From NCBI GenBank assembly GCA_029263275.1, contig JAJCXU010000589.1:1-5432 (forward strand): 5,432 bases of DNA, in the 5' to 3' direction. The notes beneath the pieces were generated by a model. That model saw nothing but the letters and a program-made list of their open reading frames with translations, had not been told where the DNA came from and did not search any database. Positions 1 through 4,862 of this stretch are shown here, piece by piece. Both the position numbers and the translations under genes were made by a program. The stretch is from Ilumatobacter sp. GTDB taxonomy: Bacteria; Actinomycetota; Acidimicrobiia; Acidimicrobiales; Ilumatobacteraceae. Each line of letters begins with the position of its first letter. The stretch's first letter is position 1.

Positions 1-95
1 TGACCGAACTCGATGATCGCCTCCTCGGTGACCGTGACCGACCCGAGCTCGAACACGCGCCCGACCGTGAAGTCCTCAAAGTGGATCGACGCCAT
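1..95 (-). CDS. MaoC-like hotdog dehydratase, N-terminal fragment (cut by window edge)
   Basis: Only the first 31 codons are visible; the rest lies beyond the left edge. The peptide begins MASIHFEDFTVGRVFELGSV and continues VTVTEEAIIEFG. This is the usual opening of MaoC-family (R)-specific enoyl-CoA hydratase-like proteins: an (Y/H)FEDF.vG..fe.G...VTe.dii.Fg pattern before the hotdog core. The catalytic Asp/His segment of the family is outside the window, so activity cannot be judged. Family members hydrate or dehydrate acyl-CoA thioesters in the cytoplasm. The start is the ATG at 95-93, chosen because it sits directly before the conserved FEDF segment; only a weak purine-rich stretch (TTGAGA) precedes it. 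The gene lies 99 bases downstream of the alpha/beta hydrolase on the same strand and could be co-transcribed with it. Family assignment is fairly sure; substrate is unknown. Confidence 0.8.
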   Translation of the reverse strand, partial: MASIHFEDFTVGRVFELGSVTVTEEAIIEFG

Positions 96-145
96 TCTCA
101 AGTCTCGCAACCCCACCCCCACAACCCGAAATTTGCGCGGACAAT

Positions 146-156
146 GCCCGTCGGGC
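146..156. repeat. short near-perfect palindrome in the gap between MaoC-like and hydrolase genes
   Basis: GCCCG-T-CGGGC is an 11-base inverted repeat with a one-base centre. It lies in the 99-base gap downstream of the hydrolase stop and upstream of the MaoC-like start. The 8-mer CTCGCAAC also occurs twice in this gap (104-111 and 162-169). The palindrome could be an operator or a small hairpin, but such short GC-rich palindromes are common in GC-rich DNA. No function is assigned. Confidence 0.25.
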
Positions 157-194
157 GCACGCTCGCAACATATTTTGGATTGTTGGGCGCAGGG

Positions 195-863
195 TTAGGC
201 GAGGTTGGCGGTGAAGTCAGCGATGAGTGCGGCGACTTCGGTGGCATGCGTGTCTTCGTGCATCGAGTGACCGCCGCCGTCGAGGACGACCAATCGAGCG
301 TCAGGCATCTTGCGCTCGAGGTACTGGCCCGAACCGGTGTACTCCGGTCGATCCGCTCCACCGGCGAGGACGAGTGTCGGCGTAGTCGTCTCGGCGAGAC
401 GATCCATCACCACCGAGTCGTTTTGCAGGTTCAAATCGGCGACGCGTTCGGGCACGCCAAACCGGTGCGCATTGCGTCGAGAGCGCTCGTTCCAACCTTC
501 ACGCTTCTCAGGGTCGCGAAAACCGGGACCCGTGTTGAGCACGACGATGCCGCGAGCCACGTTCGGCCGAGTCGCGACGTGTGCCAGCGCCAAGTAGCCA
601 CCGAGCGAATGGCCGACCAAGACAGCGGGACCGTCGAGTTCGCCAAGCAGCACGTCGAGGTCGTTCAGCGCGGCGTCGCGTGTGAACGCCGCCCGATCCT
701 CGGGGCAGGGCGAGTCACCGTGACCCGGGAGGTCGACAGCGACCGTCAAGTAGCGATCGGCAAGCGCTTCGGCACATGCGTCCCATGTTGACGCGGCGGT
801 CCCCAGGCCGTGGATGAACACAATGGGGTCGCCGGATCCGCGGCGGATGGTGTTGAGTTGCAC
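195..863 (-). CDS. alpha/beta-fold hydrolase (222 aa)
   Basis: This is a cytoplasmic alpha/beta hydrolase, probably an esterase, lactonase or thioester/C-C hydrolase; the substrate cannot be read from the sequence. Visible landmarks in order are the oxyanion-hole strand-loop IVFIHGLG (14-21), VDLPGHGDS (43-51), the nucleophile elbow GHSLGG with Ser86, the acid loop LAGGADRPE with Asp171, and GGGHSMHED with His199. The catalytic triad is therefore complete. Only about 45 residues (113-160) separate the core halves, so the cap is small, and 222 residues is slightly short for the family. The start is GTG at 863-861. It is the only plausible in-frame start before the first beta strand, and no ribosome binding site is seen. 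An in-frame upstream extension to about 350 residues is open, but it runs through the divergent thioesterase gene and shows no family similarity. The gene is divergent from the thioesterase and upstream of the MaoC-like gene. Confidence 0.87.
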   Translation of the reverse strand: MQLNTIRRGSGDPIVFIHGLGTAASTWDACAEALADRYLTVAVDLPGHGDSPCPEDRAAFTRDAALNDLDVLLGELDGPAVLVGHSLGGYLALAHVATRPNVARGIVVLNTGPGFRDPEKREGWNERSRRNAHRFGVPERVADLNLQNDSVVMDRLAETTTPTLVLAGGADRPEYTGSGQYLERKMPDARLVVLDGGGHSMHEDTHATEVAALIADFTANLA

Positions 864-869
864 GCTGAG

Positions 870-875
870 ACCGTA
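870..875 (-). promoter_or_regulatory. possible -10 element for the alpha/beta hydrolase (leaderless)
   Basis: On the minus strand TACGGT fits the actinobacterial -10 consensus TANNNT and ends 6 bases before the GTG start at 863. That would place the transcript 5' end at the start codon. No -35 box is recognisable. This is a prediction from position and consensus only. Confidence 0.33.
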
Positions 876-895
876 GCGAGGTGACGGCTCGTCGT

Positions 896-901
896 TAATG
901 T
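896..901 (+). promoter_or_regulatory. possible -10 element for the thioesterase (leaderless)
   Basis: TAATGT fits TANNNT and ends 7 bases before the GTG at 909, the spacing expected if transcription begins at the start codon. No ribosome binding site precedes the GTG and no clear -35 box is visible. It supports the GTG start over the alternative ATG at 945, but only weakly. Confidence 0.33.
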
Positions 902-908
902 CCGACGC

Positions 909-1349
909 GTGAGCAGCACCGAAGTCGCAGAATCTGACCCCGCCATGATTGAACGCATCGCCACGAATTACGCGGAAGGTGGCGCCGGAATCATGCATGA
1001 TCTCGATCTGCGAATCGTGAGTGCAACCACGGGACGGGTGCGGTTCGAGGTCGACGTCGTCGATCACATCACGCACGGTGGAGGCGTGATGTGTGGCCAG
1101 GCGATCCTCGGCTGCATGGACACCGGGATGGTGTTCGTGATGATGTCGCTCGATCAACCCGACCGGGGCTTCACGACCGTGTCGCTCAACACCAACTTCG
1201 AACGCGCCGTGCCCGAAGACATCGGCACCGTGGCCTTCGAGGCACACGTGACCAAGCCAGGTCGGTCACTGGTATTCGGTCAGATCGATCTGTTCCTGCC
1301 CAACGGCAAGCGAGCGGCGAGCGCCACCACGACCTACATGTGGCTGTGA
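909..1349 (+). CDS. PaaI/YbgC-type hotdog-fold thioesterase (146 aa)
   Basis: Likely a cytoplasmic acyl-CoA thioesterase of the PaaI/4HBT-like hotdog group. The central signature is DHITHGGGVMCGQAILGCMD at residues 52-71. It has the His-Gly-Gly turn (H56-G58) followed by the long hotdog helix carrying Asp71, the position of the usual catalytic acid. This is followed by the beta-sheet segments TVSLNTNFERAVP and VTKPGRSLVFGQIDLF, which match the family's 't.dl.v.fl.pa..G.v...a.v...Gr.l....v.v' pattern. Length is normal (about 140). The start is taken as GTG at 909; an ATG at 945 (residue 13) would remove only a poorly conserved lead. Neither has an obvious ribosome binding site. The epimerase-like gene begins 7 bases after the stop, so the two are very probably one operon. 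The substrate is unknown, although aromatic or medium-chain acyl-CoA is typical. Confidence 0.85.
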   Translation: MSSTEVAESDPAMIERIATNYAEGGAGIMHDLDLRIVSATTGRVRFEVDVVDHITHGGGVMCGQAILGCMDTGMVFVMMSLDQPDRGFTTVSLNTNFERAVPEDIGTVAFEAHVTKPGRSLVFGQIDLFLPNGKRAASATTTYMWL

Positions 1350-1356
1350 GCATCCC

Positions 1357-2055
1357 GTGAGAGCGCACCCGACCATCGACCCCAACGATGTGGCGTGGAT
1401 CACCGAAGCCGACATGATCGAAGTCGATCGGGTGATGATCGAGGATCTCCACATCGAGCTGTTGCAGATGATGGAGAACGCCGGTCGCAACCTCGCCCGC
1501 CTCGTGCTCGATCTCGCTGCGCCGACACGAGTGGCGATCGCTGCTGGCTCCGGTGGCAATGGTGGCGGAGGGTTGGTCGCAGCACGACATCTCGCGAACG
1601 CCGGTGTCGACGTGACCGTCACGACCACCCGGCCCGGCAACGAGCTGTCGCCTGTTCCGGCTCACCAGTTCGACATTCTCCAGCGGATGGGCGTGCCGAC
1701 CGCTCCGACAATCGGCGCCGCCGACGTGGTCATCGATGCCCTCATCGGATACTCACTGCGCGGCGCGCCGAGCGGCCGCAGCGCTGAGCTGATCGAGGCG
1801 GTCAACACTCATGCCGCCACCGTTGTCTCGCTCGACACGCCGAGCGGACTCGATGTCACCACGGGAGCAACACCCGGTGCCGCCGTCCGCGCCGATGCCA
1901 CCCTCACACTCGCCCTGCCAAAGGTCGGCATGCGTGACTCCGATGTTGTCGGTGCGCTGTATCTCGCCGACATCTCGGTACCGCGTTCCGTCACCGCGGC
2001 CTACGGCTCGCCCGCTCCGGACTTCAGTCGAGGTTCGGTGCTCCAGATCCACTGA
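1357..2055 (+). CDS. nnrE: YjeF_N-domain protein, NAD(P)H-hydrate epimerase-like (232 aa), variant motif
   Basis: YjeF N-terminal-domain protein. Authentic members interconvert the R and S forms of hydrated NAD(P)H so that the partner dehydratase can repair them. Landmarks are the N-terminal helix ending LLQMMENAGRNLA (35-47), the phosphate-loop region GSGGNGGGGLVAARHL (64-79), VVIDALIGYSLRGAPSG (124-140, potassium/catalytic Asp127) and SLDTPSGLDVTTG (158-170, Asp160 and Ser163). In the family's NNGGDG motif the first Asn and the Asp are Gly here, while the potassium-ligand Asn (N68) is kept. There is no C-terminal ADP/ATP-dependent dehydratase (NnrD) domain; the protein ends soon after the Rossmann-like core, normal for a stand-alone member. 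The start is GTG at 1357, seven bases after the thioesterase stop, which suggests translational coupling. Fold assignment is secure; the epimerase activity is less so because of the altered loop. Confidence 0.82.
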   Translation: MRAHPTIDPNDVAWITEADMIEVDRVMIEDLHIELLQMMENAGRNLARLVLDLAAPTRVAIAAGSGGNGGGGLVAARHLANAGVDVTVTTTRPGNELSPVPAHQFDILQRMGVPTAPTIGAADVVIDALIGYSLRGAPSGRSAELIEAVNTHAATVVSLDTPSGLDVTTGATPGAAVRADATLTLALPKVGMRDSDVVGALYLADISVPRSVTAAYGSPAPDFSRGSVLQIH

Positions 2056-2113
2056 CACTGACCAGGCGATGAGATTCGGGGCGAACAGTGCGCTCGTGGA
2101 CTCATCGCATGGC

Positions 2114-2135
2114 TTGAGTCACCGTGTTGAGTCAC
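2114..2135 (+). repeat. tandem TTGAGTCAC direct repeat
   Basis: TTGAGTCAC occurs at 2114-2122 and 2127-2135, a 13-base period, in the convergent gap after the epimerase-like gene. The second copy is also the left arm of the 10-bp inverted repeat at 2128-2162. A partial complement, GACTCA, at 2099-2104 could pair with the first copy across a 10-base loop. No known binding site is recognised. Confidence 0.55.
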
Positions 2136-2162
2136 AGATGTACCCGGCCCCGCTGTGACTCA
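2128..2162. terminator. perfect 10-bp inverted repeat between convergent genes, possible bidirectional terminator
   Basis: TGAGTCACAG (2128-2137) and CTGTGACTCA (2153-2162) are perfectly complementary across a 15-base GC-rich loop. It lies where the epimerase-like transcript (plus) and the E1-like transcript (minus) converge, the right place for a two-way terminator. There is no T-tract on either side, and the right arm includes the TGA stop (2162-2160) of the E1-like gene. A hairpin terminator lacking a U-tract, or a protein-binding palindrome, are both possible. Confidence 0.42.
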
Positions 2163-4493
2163 GTCGGTGTAGGGGTCGACTTCGCTGACGGCGATCAGCG
2201 CGGCGTTGACGATGCTGCCGGTGTCGATGCCGGTCAGTTCGTGGAGGTCTGCAATCGTGCCCGACTCTCCGAATCGATCAACACCGAGCGTGTACTGCCG
2301 CGTACCGAGCGCGGAACCGATCCACGCCAGGCTGTGGCTGGCGGCGTCGTGCACGCTGACGACCGGTCGGCGTCGCTCGACGGCTGGCACCAGCCGATGG
2401 AGTTGGCTCGGCGCTCGGACCACTCTCGCGGTGGCCGCCGACTGAGCAAAGCCCGCCCGCCAGCTGCGATACACGCGGTCGGGGCTGGTGAGGTGCACCA
2501 CCGTCGCTTGCACTCCCTCACTGTCGAGCTCGGCGGCTGCTGCCAGTGCCTCCGGTGCCATCGCTCCGGTCGTGACGAGCGTGACGCCGGGTCGACCATC
2601 GTCATGACCGTCGATGAGGCGATAACCCCCGGCGAGCACCTGCGCCCTGAGTCGGTCCTCCCCCATCGATGACAGCACGGCCGCGAACGGTGTCTGGTCG
2701 ATTGGTCGAGTCGACAGGCGCAGGTAGCCGCTCGTGCCGTCGGGGCGACTGAGCTGGTCGAGCGCATCGCACAGCAGCCAATCGACTTCGCTTGCGAACG
2801 CCGGCTCGAAGTAGGTGATATTCGGCAACTCCGCACCCACCGACGCGGTGATCGTGGATTGGTGCGCGCCGCCTTCGGGAGCCAGCGTGACGCCGGCCGG
2901 CGTGCCAGCAACGACGAACTTGGAATCGTTGTAGACGCCGTAGATGAGCGCGTCCAACCCCCGCAACACGAACGGGTCGTAGACCGTCCCGACAGGAAGA
3001 AGGTGCTGACCGTGGTGGTCGTGGCTGAGTCCGAGCTGGCCGAGCAGCATGAACAGGTTCATCTCGCTGATGCCCAGTTCGATGTGTTGGCCAGTGGGGC
3101 CGGGCGCCCACTTCAAGAGCCGATCGGCGCCGCCGTGGTGGTCATCACGTTCGGAGTGGGAGTACACGCCGCGCTTGTTGATGAATCCGCCGAGATTGGT
3201 CGAGATCGACACGTCGGGGGCCGTGGTGACGAGGCGTTCGCCGACACCTTCGACGTCGGCCAGGGAGGCGAGGACACGGCCGAACGCCTCCTGCGTCGAG
3301 GTCGCGCCGTTGGTCACCGTCGATCGGGCGGCCGCCGGCACCGGGAGAGCCGGGCGCGGTGTCGGTGGGGCGTTGTTGATGTCGCCGCCGACCGAGCGAC
3401 AGAGCTGGCCCTCGGGTGAGTCGACAGCGAAACGATCCCATTCGGTGTCGGCGTCGAGTCCGAGTTCGCTGCAAAACGCGTCGACGTGTTCGGGTGAGAG
3501 CAGTGCAGCATGGTTCATCGGATCGCCCGCCATCGGCAGGCCATGGCCCTTGATCGTGTACGCGAAGACCACCGATGGCTGATCGGGTGTGGCGTCGCAC
3601 TCCCGGAACGTGTCGACGAGCAGGCCGAGATCGTGTCCGCCGAGATCGGTGACCAGGTGCTTGAGCTGCGCATCGTCGAGGTCGCTCACTTGGTTCCGGA
3701 CGTCTTCGCCAGCATTGATCAGGAACTTGCGTCGGACATCGGGGCCGTCGAGCGCGAACAGCTCTTGATAGGCCTCGTTCGGCATCGAGTCGATGTGCGC
3801 CTCGAGCGCGTCGCCGCCCGGTTCGGCGAATGCTGCGGTCAGCCGCCCTCCGTACTTCGCTTCGGCAACATGCCAGCCGGCGTCGGCAAAGAACCGCTTG
3901 AGTCGGACCGCAGCGATGTCGGGGATGACCCGGTCGAGGCTCTGGCGATTGAGGTCGATGACCATCGTGAAGTTGCCGAGCTCCTGAGTGGCAGGGTCGG
4001 CGATGGCCTCCCACACGTTGCCCTCATCAAGTTCCGCATCGCCGACCAGTGCAATGAAGCGGGCCGGTGATTGCTCGCCGAAGTGCGATTCCACGTACCG
4101 ACGAGTGAGCGCCGAGAACAGCGGTGCGACGGCGCCGAGGCCGACGGATCCCGTGGAGAAGTCGGAGACGTCCGGGTCCTTGGTTCGTGACGGATAGGCC
4201 TGGAGGCCACCGCGTTGGCGCAGGGTGGTGAGGTAGGAGCGGTCGAGTTCGCCGGTGAGGTACTTGATGGCGTGGTACACCGGCGACGCGTGTGGCTTCA
4301 CCGCGACCTTGTCCTCGCCATGCAGATGGGCAAACCACAGCGCCGTCATGATCGACGCCATCGACGCGCTGGAGGCTTGGTGCCCACCGACCTTCACATC
4401 GGTCGTGCCGCGTGAATTGGCGTGGTCGATGATCCGAGTCGCGAGCCAGAGCACGCGCCGCTCGATGTTGCGCAATGTGTCGAGATCTGGCAT
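2160..4493 (-). CDS. homodimeric pyruvate dehydrogenase E1 / transketolase-like ThDP enzyme (777 aa)
   Basis: Thiamine-diphosphate enzyme related to AceE and transketolase. Landmarks are VKVGGHQASSAS (34-45), KPHASP (66-71), SDFSTGSVGLGAVAP (110-124), and the ThDP/Mg motif from GDAELDEGN (151-159) to LNRQSLD (181-187), with Asp152 and Asn182 as likely Mg ligands. They continue with AYTIKGHGLP (311-320), the Pyr domain with LGISEMN (473-479; Glu477 the likely cofactor-activating acid) and APEGGAHQST (538-547), then a C-terminal transketolase-like domain. No lipoyl domain, signal or membrane segment is seen. At 777 residues it is shorter than E. coli AceE (about 890) but fits a subgroup usually annotated simply as transketolase or pyruvate dehydrogenase. 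It probably decarboxylates a 2-oxo acid such as pyruvate or 2-oxobutyrate; this is inference. The start is ATG at 4493, just before the conserved IERRVLWLA helix. ATG 4517 (785 aa) and TTG 4601 (813 aa) are alternatives, the added residues looking non-conserved. No E2 or E3 gene is in view. Confidence 0.85.
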   Translation of the reverse strand: MPDLDTLRNIERRVLWLATRIIDHANSRGTTDVKVGGHQASSASMASIMTALWFAHLHGEDKVAVKPHASPVYHAIKYLTGELDRSYLTTLRQRGGLQAYPSRTKDPDVSDFSTGSVGLGAVAPLFSALTRRYVESHFGEQSPARFIALVGDAELDEGNVWEAIADPATQELGNFTMVIDLNRQSLDRVIPDIAAVRLKRFFADAGWHVAEAKYGGRLTAAFAEPGGDALEAHIDSMPNEAYQELFALDGPDVRRKFLINAGEDVRNQVSDLDDAQLKHLVTDLGGHDLGLLVDTFRECDATPDQPSVVFAYTIKGHGLPMAGDPMNHAALLSPEHVDAFCSELGLDADTEWDRFAVDSPEGQLCRSVGGDINNAPPTPRPALPVPAAARSTVTNGATSTQEAFGRVLASLADVEGVGERLVTTAPDVSISTNLGGFINKRGVYSHSERDDHHGGADRLLKWAPGPTGQHIELGISEMNLFMLLGQLGLSHDHHGQHLLPVGTVYDPFVLRGLDALIYGVYNDSKFVVAGTPAGVTLAPEGGAHQSTITASVGAELPNITYFEPAFASEVDWLLCDALDQLSRPDGTSGYLRLSTRPIDQTPFAAVLSSMGEDRLRAQVLAGGYRLIDGHDDGRPGVTLVTTGAMAPEALAAAAELDSEGVQATVVHLTSPDRVYRSWRAGFAQSAATARVVRAPSQLHRLVPAVERRRPVVSVHDAASHSLAWIGSALGTRQYTLGVDRFGESGTIADLHELTGIDTGSIVNAALIAVSEVDPYTD

Positions 4494-4586
4494 CGCTGAT
4501 TCTGGAGGCCCGGGCATCACCCCAGCTTGACCGGTTTGCCGACCCAGCTCAACCGCACCCACGCCGCGCGGCCGAAACCTGTTGCC

Positions 4587-4609
4587 AGAGTGCCCCCACA
4601 AGGCACCCT
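4587..4609 (-). terminator. hairpin downstream of the small-protein gene, possible terminator
   Basis: On the minus strand AGGGTGCC and GGCACTCT pair (8 bp, one G-T wobble) around a 7-base loop. The hairpin begins 26 bases after the stop of the 55-residue gene and ends about 94 bases before the ATG of the E1-like gene. There is no T-tract. It would end the surface-protein/small-protein transcript, or act in the leader of the E1-like mRNA. If the TTG at 4601 were the true E1-like start, the hairpin would lie at the start codon. No promoter could be called confidently in the remaining leader (4494-4586). Confidence 0.35.
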
Positions 4610-4635
4610 CAGCATGAATCTCGCGATGAGGTGAG

Positions 4636-4803
4636 TCAGTCGGAATCGAGGAGCTTCATGGCCTGCATCCGACGATCCGCCGCCTGATGACGCATTCGCA
4701 CGGCGCCATCGGCGTCGCCCATCAGCTCGGCCACCTCGGCGAGTTGGTCCAAACGATCCGCTGCGGCACGGTGGGCCAGCAACTCGTCGGGTTCGTCGGA
4801 CAT
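4636..4803 (-). CDS. small helical protein of unknown function (55 aa)
   Basis: A complete short frame: ATG at 4803, 55 residues, TGA at 4638-4636. The sequence begins MSDEPDELLAHRAAADRLDQ and ends MKLLDSD. It is charged, lacks Gly/Pro in its body apart from a single GDADG turn (29-33), and reads as two amphipathic helices, roughly residues 5-28 and 34-52, so a helical hairpin is likely. There is no Cys, signal or membrane segment, so it should be cytoplasmic. An AGGA ribosome binding site (4811-4814) sits 7 bases before the ATG, the best in the window. It follows the LPETGG protein gene by 56 bases on the same strand and precedes the E1-like gene. I do not recognise a family. The Arg/His/Ala-rich helices could mediate protein-protein contacts; this is speculation. 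Codon use (G/C third positions) resembles its neighbours. Confidence 0.72.
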   Translation of the reverse strand: MSDEPDELLAHRAAADRLDQLAEVAELMGDADGAVRMRHQAADRRMQAMKLLDSD

Positions 4804-4810
4804 GTTCGCA

Positions 4811-4814
4811 TCCT
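4811..4814 (-). promoter_or_regulatory. ribosome binding site of the 55-residue gene
   Basis: On the minus strand AGGA lies 7 bases upstream of the ATG at 4803. This spacing is close to ideal and is the main support, with codon pattern, for treating the short frame as a real gene starting there. Confidence 0.55.
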
Positions 4815-4843
4815 GCCCGCCCTGAGCATCGAACGCTGATATC

Positions 4844-4862
4844 TGAGCGGTGAACCGTCTCA
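4844..4862 (-). other. small hairpin at the stop codon of the surface-protein gene
   Basis: On the minus strand TGAG-A-CGG / CCG-CTCA forms a 7-bp stem with one bulged A and a TTCA loop, starting at the TGA stop of the LPETGG protein. It is short, has no T-tract, and may partly attenuate transcription into the small gene downstream, or may be chance. Confidence 0.25.

Noticed and set aside
104..169. CTCGCAAC 8-mer direct repeat (104-111 and 162-169) as flanking repeats of an insertion
   Set aside because: Eight bases over a 100-base gap is within chance, and nothing mobile lies between the copies.
81..791. Long plus-strand open frame of 236 codons opposite the alpha/beta hydrolase
   Set aside because: It is antisense to a gene with a complete catalytic triad, shows no family motif, and is rich in Arg/Val/His as expected of a shadow frame in GC-rich DNA.
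864..1247. 128-codon N-terminal extension of the alpha/beta hydrolase frame
   Set aside because: It lies antisense to the thioesterase gene, is His-rich and without similarity to hydrolase N-termini. The GTG at 863 gives the normal first beta strand.
2124..2672. Plus-strand frame of 182 codons opposite the 3' end of the E1-like gene
   Set aside because: It starts inside the inverted repeat and has no recognisable domain; it is the antisense shadow of the transketolase C-terminal domain.
3145..4014. 289-codon minus-strand frame inside the E1-like gene
   Set aside because: It is out of frame with a protein carrying clear ThDP motifs and is extremely Arg-rich, typical of a +1 shadow frame.
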